Shown here: positions 36,689 through 44,464 of the stretch, piece after piece
Position numbering within the stretch: position 1 is the stretch's first letter
Layout: every line of letters starts with the position of its first letter
Source: Gammaproteobacteria bacterium
Lineage (GTDB): Bacteria > Pseudomonadota > Gammaproteobacteria > Pseudomonadales > Alcanivoracaceae
Direction: 5' to 3'
DNA length: 64,000 nucleotides
NCBI GenBank assembly: GCA_018067045.1
Contig: JAGPVL010000017.1
Location: forward strand, 124,001-188,000
Made by a program: the position numbers and the translations under genes
Notes under the pieces: model-generated
Told to the model about the DNA's origin: nothing
Database searches by the model: none
What the model saw: the letters and a program-made list of their open reading frames with translations, nothing else

Positions 36689-37478
36689 CACGTTATCGTC
36701 GGCGTCATTCCAGCAAACACAGCGCGCGTTTGCCGCGCATATAAGAGATCCTCATGCAAACCCTGCACCGGTGGGTATTGAAGATCGGCGTATGAAAATA
36801 TATCGGGATCTTTTTTATAATAGCATCGAGAGTTTTTTGCAGAATGGTTTTCCCGTTCTGCGTGCCATTCTTGATGATGAGACGTGGCATCGCTTAGTGC
36901 GTCTTTTTTTTGCGTCCCATGCCTCGCAAAGCCCCTATTTTGTCGAAATTCCAGAAGAATTTGTTCGCTTTTTGAGTGAGTCGAATGCGCTGCCGTCAGG
37001 ATTGCCGCCTTGGTTACTTGAGCTAGCTCATTACGAATGCATGGAATTGGTGCTCGATGTCTCGACGGAGGTTGTGCCGTCGAGCGGCGTCAATCCAACC
37101 GGCAATGTTCTCTCGGCAGCACCGGTATTGACGCCGCTAATGTGTGTGTTGAGTTATCAGTGGCCTGTTCACAAAATTAGCCCGGACTTTTTGCCTGACA
37201 AACCGCTTGAACAGCCGGTGTGGCTGGTTATTTTTCGAAACGATCAAGATAAGGTTCATTTTCTTGAAGTGAGTGGGCCGACCGCGGCGCTGCTGCAGCT
37301 TATTGAAGCTTCCCCGCTGTTGAGTGGGCGACAGGTATTGACGGAGCTTGCCGCGACGTTAGGCATCTCCGTAGATCAATCTATTGAATTTGGTTCAACG
37401 TTACTGTCACAAATGCGCGAGCAATGCATCATTATTGGAACCCGGCTGGAAGATGTCGATAACTTGGAGTCCGAATGA
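36681..37478 (+). CDS. hvfC: DUF2063 partner protein (HvfC/BufC)
   Basis: 265 residues. The N-terminal 100 residues match the DUF2063 'putative DNA-binding' domain ([39 protein letters not shown]), which in this system is a peptide-recognition and enzyme-partner domain and not a DNA binder. A second domain (about 115-260) has mixed alpha/beta composition. It forms a complex with the DUF692 enzyme to position the precursor. Start overlaps hvfB by 8 bases and stop overlaps hvfX by 4 bases, so all are coupled. Confidence 0.9.
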   Translation: MTDTLSSASFQQTQRAFAAHIRDPHANPAPVGIEDRRMKIYRDLFYNSIESFLQNGFPVLRAILDDETWHRLVRLFFASHASQSPYFVEIPEEFVRFLSESNALPSGLPPWLLELAHYECMELVLDVSTEVVPSSGVNPTGNVLSAAPVLTPLMCVLSYQWPVHKISPDFLPDKPLEQPVWLVIFRNDQDKVHFLEVSGPTAALLQLIEASPLLSGRQVLTELAATLGISVDQSIEFGSTLLSQMREQCIIIGTRLEDVDNLESE

Positions 37479-38146
37479 AAGCCTCGCTCAATAGCTGCCT
37501 TATTCATTTCTCAAATCATGTTCATGATGTACTCAACAAATTCCGCGCATTGGATTTTCTCGGTCCGTTAGCATTACGCCTGTATCTGGCGCCAATTTTT
37601 CTCGTTTTTGGTTGGAAGAAGGTCGAAGGATTCGATGGCATTGTGCAGTGGTTTGATAGCGGTCTTGAGCTGCCTTTCCCTTGGGTCATGGCATTTTTGG
37701 CGACGGCGGCCGAGTTGATCGGTGGCGTGATGCTTTTAATCGGCTTCGCCACACGCTATATCGCCATACCGTTGATGATTACTATGATCGTGGCCATGGG
37801 CACTGTGCATGCGCAACATGGATGGTATGCCGTAGCACCGACGTCCGCCTCTGAGCATATCGCCGCACCGTTGGCTGCATTAGGCCTAGAGAGCGCCCAG
37901 CAGGCATTGGAGGACACCAAGGCGGTCGCTGAGCGGCAGGATAGGGCGCGCAGTCTTTTGCGAGAGCACGGACACTATGAATGGTTAAGCGAGAAGGGGA
38001 GTTTCGTTGTCCTCAACAACGGAATCGAATTCTCAGCCACTTACTTCATTATGTTGCTGATGTTGTTCTTCTACGGGGGTGGACGTTGGTTTAGCGTAGA
38101 TTATTGGCTGCATCGCCGCTTTCGAGACGTGCAAGAGGCCGCATAA
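37475..38146 (+). CDS. hvfX: DoxX family membrane protein (HvfX)
   Basis: 223 residues with four membrane helices: about 30-50, 72-92, 95-115 and 180-205. The DoxX core LALRLYLAPIFLVFGWKKVEGF is clear. A 65-residue soluble insert lies between helices 3 and 4 (after HAQHGWYAVAP), which is common to DoxX proteins of hvf clusters but absent from simple DoxX. The role in the pathway is not settled; redox support or peptide export have been suggested. It overlaps hvfC by ATGA and ends the operon at a strong hairpin. Confidence 0.88.
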   Translation: MKASLNSCLIHFSNHVHDVLNKFRALDFLGPLALRLYLAPIFLVFGWKKVEGFDGIVQWFDSGLELPFPWVMAFLATAAELIGGVMLLIGFATRYIAIPLMITMIVAMGTVHAQHGWYAVAPTSASEHIAAPLAALGLESAQQALEDTKAVAERQDRARSLLREHGHYEWLSEKGSFVVLNNGIEFSATYFIMLLMLFFYGGGRWFSVDYWLHRRFRDVQEAA

Positions 38147-38164
38147 GCCCCTGTGACTCTATCT

Positions 38165-38194
38165 AGACCGCCGCTATACTGCGGCGGTCTTCTT
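38165..38194 (+). terminator. Terminator of the hvf operon
   Basis: AGACCGCCGC and GCGGCGGTCT form a perfect 10-bp GC-rich stem around TATACT, followed by TCTT. Confidence 0.82.
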
Positions 38195-38334
38195 ATGTGC
38201 AGTCCTCATGGTTTTGCGCATTACTTTATCGGGAAGCGCCCTAAATAAGGCCGTGCGCCAAAGGGTCACGTTATAGCGACTTCTGGTTGCTGTTTTTAAG
38301 AGCAAGAATAATAGAGAAAGGATTGCGCTACGTT

Positions 38335-39270
38335 ATGTCGCCTAAGTCTTATCAAAGAGCGTTCTTAGTACGCGTACTGGTGCGTCGGCTGCATGTGGCG
38401 GTCACATTAAGCGTCTTGCTCTTATCGACCAGTCTTTATGGCGCGTCCGCTGACCAGCAACAAAGCGCCGCCGGACTCAAGCAAGCAGAGCCTAAGCAAA
38501 ATATTGAGGGGGCTGTACAGGCCCCTACAGGCTCGGAACGCAGCATGGCCGTGCCCCAAGAAGGCGTTGCCATGCCCCGAAAAAGCGCAGCGGAAAAGGA
38601 TCGCTGGGAAGGCTTTAATCGTCGAGTCTTCGCGTTTAATGAATTTTTTGATCGCTATGCCCTGAAGCCTGCGGCGCGCGGTTACAAGTGGGTGACGCCG
38701 AGCTGGCTCGATAATAGCGTGACTCGTTTTTTTGAGAATATGCGCGACCTGCGTAGTGGCCTCAACAACGTCTTGCAGTGGGAATGGTATTACGCAGGGC
38801 AGAACTTTGGCCGCTTTACCGTCAACACCACCCTAGGTGTTGCCGGTATTTTTGATGTCGCGACGGGCATGAAGCTGCGTAAATATCCGGATGATTTAGG
38901 TTCAACCTTGGCGGTCTGGGGCGTTGGTGAAGGGCCGTATTTGATGCTGCCCTTTCTCGGTCCATCAATGGGGCGAGATGCACTGGCATTGTGGCCTGAA
39001 GATTATATGCGTTTACGCCATTATATTGATCATGACCTCACGCGCTATAGCGTCACCGCTTTGTACGTATTGGATGTGCGTGCGGATTTGCTCGACTTTG
39101 AAAAAGCCATTGTTGGTGATCGGTACAGCTTTATCCGCGATTACTATTTCCAGAGCCGTCGCTTGCAGGCAGGCGAAGCGCCACCGGTAGATGATTTTGG
39201 TGCAGATGCTGACGGCGGCGGATGGGATGATGAGCCCAGCGATAGCAGTAGCGAAGACGACGGCTGGTAG
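38335..39270 (+). CDS. mlaA: MlaA/VacJ family outer-membrane lipid-asymmetry protein, without lipobox
   Basis: About 311 residues. A signal peptide with a long basic start ends near GASA (about residue 38). The MlaA core runs from WEGFNRRVFAFNEFFDRYALKPAARGY through RFTVNTTLGVAGIFDVATGMKLRKYPDDLGSTLAVWGVGEGPYLMLPFLGPS. MlaA removes misplaced phospholipid from the outer leaflet and hands it to MlaC. E. coli MlaA is a lipoprotein, but here no cysteine stands near the cleavage site. The last 30 residues are very acidic. ATG 38335 is the best start. Confidence 0.88.
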   Translation: MSPKSYQRAFLVRVLVRRLHVAVTLSVLLLSTSLYGASADQQQSAAGLKQAEPKQNIEGAVQAPTGSERSMAVPQEGVAMPRKSAAEKDRWEGFNRRVFAFNEFFDRYALKPAARGYKWVTPSWLDNSVTRFFENMRDLRSGLNNVLQWEWYYAGQNFGRFTVNTTLGVAGIFDVATGMKLRKYPDDLGSTLAVWGVGEGPYLMLPFLGPSMGRDALALWPEDYMRLRHYIDHDLTRYSVTALYVLDVRADLLDFEKAIVGDRYSFIRDYYFQSRRLQAGEAPPVDDFGADADGGGWDDEPSDSSSEDDGW

Positions 39271-39570
39271 TCAGTGATCGTTTGGGTCGTCTAAGATCCG
39301 TGGATGAGCCAAGAAGTGTTGCTGGTTTATTGAAGACGAGCGCTTGCTGAATATTCTTTATCCGTGTGCTTTGCAACTTAATACGCGGCCTCTGGAGCAG
39401 ATTCTATTCTCGGAATGGATATCTGACTTAGTTGGATCGTTTTTTCTAAAGCGCTCATTAGGCAATTCATCGCGACGCAATAGTCGCTCTCCGCTTTATT
39501 TCTTTTAGGTTTATACGGCGACTTCGCTTTTCCGAGCGTAGTCGCCGCTATTTGAATTTTCTTTAGAAGG
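39271..39570. other. Intergenic region between convergent genes
   Basis: Three hundred bases between mlaA and an SDR gene. The only structure seen is the hairpin at 39516-39547; the rest is AT-richer than its surroundings and has no supported gene. Confidence 0.5.
39516..39547. terminator. Hairpin before the SDR stop
   Basis: CGGCGACT-T-CGCT pairs with AGCG-T-AGTCGCCG, a 12-bp stem with one T-T mismatch and a 6-base loop. It sits between convergent genes; the flanking T-tracts are weak. Confidence 0.55.
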
Positions 39571-40368
39571 TTACTCCTGTTTAAACGGATTCATTCGGTT
39601 TCCTATTTGATATTGCAAGGCGATCGGCAATGGTCGCACGCTGGCAGCAATAATTTTGTTTACCACGCCGGGTACACAGACCGGCTTTCCTTTCATTGCT
39701 GCGCGCCAACCTTCTCGGACAACGGCGTCCGCTTCTTGCCAAAGAATACCCGGTAGCTTATTAGCCTGATCGCGCGTTCCCATTGCGTCATGGAATTCGC
39801 TGTGGGTAAAGCCAGGGCATAAGGCAGTGACATGAATTCCTTGGGGCTTTAGTTCCATATCCAGTGCTTGCGAGATATTGAGTACATAACTTTTTATGCC
39901 GGTGTAGAGCAGGCTGGCGCCTGGTGGGGCAAAGGCGGCAATGGATGATACGTTAATGATTCGTCCCCAGCCGCGGGCTTGCATGCCGGGCAGGGCGCGA
40001 TGACATAGCTCGGTGAGCGATGTCATCATTAATTGAATTTCTGCGGCTAAGGTTGGCCACGGTGTATGGGCAAAAGCGTCTTTTCCTGAAAGTCCTGCGC
40101 TATTAATTAACACATCAACTTCTATTCTATTTTTTTCAACAAAAGAAAAAATTTCAGCGGGTGCGGTGGAGTTGTTTAGGTCGGCGCAGAACACATCGCA
40201 ACGTATGCCGTGGTGTTGCGTTAGTTCATCCGCCAGCGCTTTTAACTTTGCGGCGCGGCGGGCAACTAACAGAAGGTTGTATCCTTCACTTGCTAGATGG
40301 TGGGCAAAAGCAGAACCAATTCCAGCAGAGGCGCCAGTAATTAAAGCGGTACGGTTGGTAGTCGCCAT
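39571..40368 (-). CDS. SDR family oxidoreductase
   Basis: 265 residues of the classical short-chain dehydrogenase fold. The NAD(P) motif is TGASAGIG near the start, NSAG in the middle, then IINVSSIAAF with the catalytic Ser and YTGIK with Tyr and Lys. The long C-terminal part (HTPWP...) places it near DltE/YqjQ-type lipid-related SDRs. The substrate is unknown. It lies 11 bases after the 40380-40952 gene, so the two share a transcript that probably answers to the divergent TetR regulator. Confidence 0.88.
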   Translation of the reverse strand: MATTNRTALITGASAGIGSAFAHHLASEGYNLLLVARRAAKLKALADELTQHHGIRCDVFCADLNNSTAPAEIFSFVEKNRIEVDVLINSAGLSGKDAFAHTPWPTLAAEIQLMMTSLTELCHRALPGMQARGWGRIINVSSIAAFAPPGASLLYTGIKSYVLNISQALDMELKPQGIHVTALCPGFTHSEFHDAMGTRDQANKLPGILWQEADAVVREGWRAAMKGKPVCVPGVVNKIIAASVRPLPIALQYQIGNRMNPFKQE

Positions 40369-40379
40369 GATGTTTTCCT

Positions 40380-40952
40380 TTATTTGAAGTACAGCGCAGG
40401 AATTTCACGTGCGCCAGGTTGGAAATTCTTGCGTGGTCTGCCGATGTCGCCGCGATAAGGGGCTTGAGATCCGACCAATATGAAAGGATAGGGAATAGCC
40501 CGCTGCGCTTGGGTCAAGCCGCAGGTGCCAAGGCCGAGGTAGATGCCTTCCGCGGCGCGGCGCACTTCATCGACCATGTACATGGAGGCACAGGTTGAAT
40601 GAAAGTGACGATATACCAGTTGATAGGCGGGTTTTCCGTCAAATCGTGATGGAGCGAGTTGCGTGCCCATCGGGTAACGCTGAACCAGTCGGCCTCGCTG
40701 AGTAAAAGTGTTGTAGCCACGCCCGCTGTTTGCGTCGATCGGACGGAACGCCTTGCATTGCCATTGGTGTAAGGGGTTGTGTACTAGGGCCGGGCCCGCC
40801 AGTTTTGATAATAGATTGGGTTGGGCCAACAGGCGAGCGGCATACTCGCCGTGCATTTCACTCATGGCTGGGGCTTCAAGCTGGCTGAACAGCTTAAGTA
40901 AATGAGCATGAGAGAGAGCTTCAAGGTCAGCCGCGGTCTTTATATTGAGCAT
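40380..40952 (-). CDS. Conserved hypothetical protein in a TetR-controlled operon
   Basis: About 190 residues. I do not recognise the family with certainty. It begins with a helical part (LEALSHAHLLKLFSQLEAP), has a conserved-looking WQCKAFRPIDANSGRGYNTF region, and RHFHSTCASMYMVDEVRRAAEGIYLGLGTCG, with clustered His and Cys, then ends in a basic, proline-rich tail. There is no signal peptide or membrane segment. ATG 40952 is chosen because AAGAGAA lies six bases upstream. It is followed by an SDR gene and divergent from a TetR gene. Confidence 0.7.
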   Translation of the reverse strand: MLNIKTAADLEALSHAHLLKLFSQLEAPAMSEMHGEYAARLLAQPNLLSKLAGPALVHNPLHQWQCKAFRPIDANSGRGYNTFTQRGRLVQRYPMGTQLAPSRFDGKPAYQLVYRHFHSTCASMYMVDEVRRAAEGIYLGLGTCGLTQAQRAIPYPFILVGSQAPYRGDIGRPRKNFQPGAREIPALYFK

Positions 40953-40963
40953 ATATTCATTCT

Positions 40964-40980
40964 CTTGAATGGCAATCAAG
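40964..40980. promoter_or_regulatory. Probable TetR operator, site 1
   Basis: CTTGAATGGCAATCAAG is CTTGA-N7-TCAAG, a perfect half-site palindrome, located just upstream of the minus-strand gene's ribosome site. The same pattern recurs 35 bases away. Confidence 0.7.
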
Positions 40981-40998
40981 GAGAATTCTACATCGTTT

Positions 40999-41015
40999 CT
41001 TGATTGTGGTTCAAG
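40999..41015. promoter_or_regulatory. Probable TetR operator, site 2
   Basis: CTTGATTGTGGTTCAAG repeats CTTGA-N7-TCAAG with a different spacer. Two such sites between the divergent operon and the regulator gene are the usual layout for TetR autoregulation plus target control. Confidence 0.7.
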
Positions 41016-41080
41016 AGGATATAGAATGAGCCCAATTGTTAGTCCGTTTGTATTAGGTATTTCAGCATTGGGAGAGTCTT

Positions 41081-41617
41081 ATGCCGCGCAATAAGTCGGA
41101 TCAGAACCGAGAAGAGAAGCGTGATGAGATTGTTACCGCTGCACGAAGTCTATTTATCAAAGATGGTTTCGAAGCAACGCCAATAAATCGTCTAGCGCGA
41201 GCCGCGGGCGTGTCAGCGAATACGATTTATTGGTATTTCAAGGACAAGGATGAAGTGCTTGTTGCGGTGCTTGACGGTGAGCTCAACGCGCGGATGACGG
41301 AATATCTGAAGGTGACGTTTACTAATCATACCGAGCGATTACTGTGGGTAGTGAATCAATTAGAGGAAGTGAGCTTGTTGGTAAGCACGGTGCATACTCG
41401 TCTGCAGAGCTCGGCGGCAATTAACGTATGGCATGAGCGTTTTCATGCCATGACGGAAGGTTTGCTGCGTGCGGAAATGCAAACGCTTGGGGTGGCGAGT
41501 GAGAAGATGGATGCGTTAGTGAAAATCAGTGTTTTTGCGGTCGAAGGATTGCTGTCGCATGATGTTTCGGGGAGCGACAAGACAAGTATTTGTGAGGCGC
41601 TGGCGACGGGTTGGTAG
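41081..41617 (+). CDS. TetR/AcrR family transcriptional regulator
   Basis: 178 residues. The N-terminal HTH is clear (about 12-58: RDEIVTAARSLFIKDGFEATPINRLARAAGVSANTIYWYFKDKDEVLVAVL). The C-terminal domain is short and binds an unknown ligand. It is transcribed away from the hypothetical-SDR unit, and the two CTTGA-N7-TCAAG palindromes between them are its likely binding sites. It probably represses both directions until an acyl or similar ligand binds, which is inference from family habits. Confidence 0.9.
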   Translation: MPRNKSDQNREEKRDEIVTAARSLFIKDGFEATPINRLARAAGVSANTIYWYFKDKDEVLVAVLDGELNARMTEYLKVTFTNHTERLLWVVNQLEEVSLLVSTVHTRLQSSAAINVWHERFHAMTEGLLRAEMQTLGVASEKMDALVKISVFAVEGLLSHDVSGSDKTSICEALATGW

Positions 41618-41632
41618 AATGACGCATTAGCG

Positions 41633-41679
41633 CTCATATGCAGAAATGACTTTGATCGTCTGGTATTTCTGCATATGAG
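41633..41679. repeat. Perfect 15-bp inverted repeat with 17-base loop
   Basis: CTCATATGCAGAAAT (41633-41647) and ATTTCTGCATATGAG (41665-41679) pair perfectly. It lies just after the TetR gene and before a converging gene. It has no T-tract or GC-rich stem, so it is more like a protein-binding or RNA-processing element than a simple terminator. Confidence 0.7.
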
Positions 41680-41715
41680 TCGGTTGATGCCTATGTTTTT
41701 GTGTCTTCTGTTAGC

Positions 41716-42159
41716 TCATTCCTTGCCGTGCACTTTGCCATAAATAAAATCACTGTGCGAAACGTAGAGTAGGTCTGCTACTTTTCGGATAACAAACTCT
41801 TCCATGGGATCGATAACGCCGTCTGCTTTGGCGATAGCCCACATATCAATAATCAACTCTTTGCGCTGTTCAGCGCTGTACGCTTCTCTTAATGCGCTAA
41901 CCAATTGGTAGTAGTCGACAGCTTGCTCGACTTGTTCGCCGGCGGAGGAGAGTAGTGATTTCGCTTCGTCGGCGTCTAGCTGCCAGCGTAGGGCGAGTTT
42001 TTTAATTAACGCTTCTAGCTCGTCGGTTTTATGTTCTCCGTCGGCGCGCATCACTTCGTACATGAGTGCGACGGCCGAGAGCCTTACTTTTTCCTCAGCA
42101 GTTTTAGCCTTGCTTGTATCGTCATCTTTGTTAAACAGCGATTTAAACCAGTCGATCAT
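41716..42159 (-). CDS. TerB-like tellurite resistance family protein
   Basis: 147 residues of the TerB/co-chaperone DjlA-like helical domain, with the acidic metal-binding phrases MRADGEHKTDELEALI and AKADGVIDPMEEFVIRKVADLL. These bind divalent metals. Single TerB proteins are widespread and usually have no proven tellurite role; no other ter genes are here. It is followed on the same strand by nothing within 98 bases and lies downstream of tal. Confidence 0.85.
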   Translation of the reverse strand: MIDWFKSLFNKDDDTSKAKTAEEKVRLSAVALMYEVMRADGEHKTDELEALIKKLALRWQLDADEAKSLLSSAGEQVEQAVDYYQLVSALREAYSAEQRKELIIDMWAIAKADGVIDPMEEFVIRKVADLLYVSHSDFIYGKVHGKE

Positions 42160-42201
42160 GGTGATCCTGCCTTATGTTTTAGGTCGTCGAAATGCGATTG
42201 G

Positions 42202-42235
42202 GCGTAACGCTAATTATGAGCGCTAGGCGTTACGC
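42202..42235 (-). terminator. Inverted repeat at the tal stop codon
   Basis: GCGTAACGC (42202-42210) and GCGTTACGC (42227-42235) pair perfectly. The right arm includes the tal stop codon (42230-42232), so it would form in the last bases of tal mRNA; no long T-tract follows. Confidence 0.45.
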
Positions 42236-43174
42236 TAACAATAATGCTTCAAGTGCTTCCTGGTCTTTGGCAAAACGTCGAATGCCATCTGCGAGTAGTT
42301 CCGTGGCCATGGCGTTTTCGTTCATGGCCCAGCGGAAGCTGGCTTCAGACATTGCTGCTGTATTGGATTCCTCTACGTCTATCGTACTTGGATCAAGAAT
42401 CCGTTGAAGTGCACCGTTATCGCCGCCAAGTTGTTCTAGTAACGCAGGGGAGATAGTCAATTTGTCGCAGCCCGCAAGCGCTTCAATTTGTTCGGGGTAA
42501 CGGAAGCTGGCGCCCATGACGACGGTGCTAAAGCCGCGCGCACGATAGCTGTTATAAATACGCCGCACGGACTGGACGCCTGGGTCTTGTTCAGCGTTGC
42601 TAATGTCAGTGCCGTTTTTCTTATACCAATCATAAATACGGCCAACAAAAGGTGAAATCAGTGTGGCGCTGGCTTCTGCTGCTGCGATAGCTTGCTCGTA
42701 TGAAAACAGCAGGGTGAGGTTGCAGGCGATCCCTTCTTCTTCAAGCACTTCGACAGCGCGTATGCCTTCCCACGTTGCAGCAATTTTAATTAGCACACGC
42801 TCTTTGCTCACACCAATTTCGCGGTAAAGGTTGATGATGCGGCGGGCGCGCTCAAGAGTGGCCCTTGTATCAAAGGACAGGCGTGCGTCGACCTCGGTGG
42901 AGATTAGCCCCGGTATATGGGTGAGAATATGTTTGCCGGTGAGTGTGGCAAAGGCATCACACAAGGTTGCGACGTTGTTTGCTTGGCCGAGCTGTTCGGC
43001 AAAATGGCGAGCCTCTGCGATGCGTTTATGTCCGCCTTCCGCCTTGGCGGCCGCAAGCAAAAGCGATGGGTTGGTTGTTGCGTCTGTGGGGCGAGTGGCC
43101 TCAATGGCGGAGAGATCTCCGCTGTCTGCAACGATTTGAGTCCATTGCGCAAGTTGTTCTCTCTTACTGCTCAT
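42230..43174 (-). CDS. tal: Transaldolase
   Basis: 314 residues, the usual size for TalB-type enzymes. The Schiff-base Lys130 lies in [12 protein letters not shown] and the N-terminal phrase [10 protein letters not shown] is the family signature. It swaps dihydroxyacetone units between sedoheptulose 7-phosphate and glyceraldehyde 3-phosphate in the pentose phosphate pathway, in the cytosol. It is monocistronic or followed by terB, 70 bases away. Confidence 0.93.
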   Translation of the reverse strand: MSSKREQLAQWTQIVADSGDLSAIEATRPTDATTNPSLLLAAAKAEGGHKRIAEARHFAEQLGQANNVATLCDAFATLTGKHILTHIPGLISTEVDARLSFDTRATLERARRIINLYREIGVSKERVLIKIAATWEGIRAVEVLEEEGIACNLTLLFSYEQAIAAAEASATLISPFVGRIYDWYKKNGTDISNAEQDPGVQSVRRIYNSYRARGFSTVVMGASFRYPEQIEALAGCDKLTISPALLEQLGGDNGALQRILDPSTIDVEESNTAAMSEASFRWAMNENAMATELLADGIRRFAKDQEALEALLLA

Positions 43175-43319
43175 TCTTGATTTTCCTCTAACCGGGAAAT
43201 ACTGGGTATTTTTATAGGGCGTACTTGTTAGGCCTTACGTTATCTGTGGAGCCTGCGCCGCGGGCAATCATTGAGCGCGCCGCGATATCGATCAATTACG
43301 GATGAATAACATTAACTGA

Positions 43320-44408
43320 TTACGGTTTATATTGCTGCGCGGTTTCTTTTTTGTTGATGCCGGTATTGTGATCGGCGTCTTGTTCAATACCGGAATCGGT
43401 ATCGGTGCGTATGAAACTCAGCGCCTGACGTAAAATCTCGGGTGTGGTGTCGACCTTATGGACGTTTTCGCTTAGGTGGCGGCGAAATGCACGGGCGCCA
43501 GGTACACCTTGAAACATTCCCAGAACATGGCGCAGGGCGTGTTTTGGGGCGTGGCCTTGTTTATAGCGTTGCTCCAAGTAGGGGATAAACTGTTCGAGTA
43601 TTTCGTGGCGGCTGGCAATGGGGTGTGGGTCGTTAAACAGTATCTGGTCTGCCTCGGCGAGAAAGTAAGGGTTTTGATAGGCTTCGCGGCCAATCATTAC
43701 GCCGTCCACTTGATCAAGATGCTCGGTCACCTCGTTTAAGTTTTTGATACCGCCATTAATAATAACTTCGATATCAGGAAAATCTTGTTTGATTGCATAA
43801 GCGCGCTGGTAAACGAGCGGCGGGATTTCGCGATTTTGTTTTGGGCTGAGTCCGGCCAAAATCGCTTTGCGTGCATGAATGGTAAAGCTGGAGCAGCCGC
43901 TTTGCCGTACGGTTTCCACAAAGGTATGCAGAAATTCATACTCATCTTGATCGTCAATACCGATGCGGCTTTTTACCGTGACAGGCACCGAGACGACCTT
44001 GGACATGGCGGCTACGCATTCCGCGACTAGCTCGGGATTTGCCATCAGGCAGGCGCCAAATTGGCCTGACTGCACACGGTCTGACGGGCAGCCGACATTC
44101 AAATTTATTTCGTCATAGCCATACTGTTCGCAAATTTGTGCAGCGTTGGCCAGCAGGGTGGGGTCGCTGCCACCAAGTTGCACGGCGACGGGATGCTCGC
44201 TGTCGTCAAAGCCGAGTAGTTCATCGCGCGGGCCGTGCAGGACGGCATGGGCGGTGACCATTTCGGTATAGAGCAGGGTATGTCGCGTGATTAAGCGGGC
44301 GAGATAACGATAGTCACGAGTCGTCCAGTCCATCATCGGGGCGACGGATAGGCGCCGGTTTACGTCGGCGTTGGAGGTGTTTGTTTCGGGTGTCTGGATA
44401 TGAGTCAT
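43320..44408 (-). CDS. dusA: tRNA dihydrouridine(20/20a) synthase
   Basis: 362 residues of the FMN-dependent Dus family. SVAPMMDWTTRDYRYLARL at the start binds FMN, NLNVGCPSDRVQSGQFGACLM holds the catalytic Cys, and a C-terminal helical domain binds tRNA. It reduces U20/U20a in the D-loop. It starts at 44408, 56 bases after the kinase gene; the last 30 residues are hydrophilic and variable. Confidence 0.93.
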   Translation of the reverse strand: MTHIQTPETNTSNADVNRRLSVAPMMDWTTRDYRYLARLITRHTLLYTEMVTAHAVLHGPRDELLGFDDSEHPVAVQLGGSDPTLLANAAQICEQYGYDEINLNVGCPSDRVQSGQFGACLMANPELVAECVAAMSKVVSVPVTVKSRIGIDDQDEYEFLHTFVETVRQSGCSSFTIHARKAILAGLSPKQNREIPPLVYQRAYAIKQDFPDIEVIINGGIKNLNEVTEHLDQVDGVMIGREAYQNPYFLAEADQILFNDPHPIASRHEILEQFIPYLEQRYKQGHAPKHALRHVLGMFQGVPGARAFRRHLSENVHKVDTTPEILRQALSFIRTDTDSGIEQDADHNTGINKKETAQQYKP

Positions 44409-44464
44409 AGGGCGTTGAGTTTAGCGCCCTATTTGCCTCAGGTCATGCTTGTTGCGGGCGGTGG

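Noticed and set aside
41716-42159. A tellurite resistance operon
   Set aside because: Only one TerB-like gene is present; TerC, TerD, TerZ and TerA are missing.
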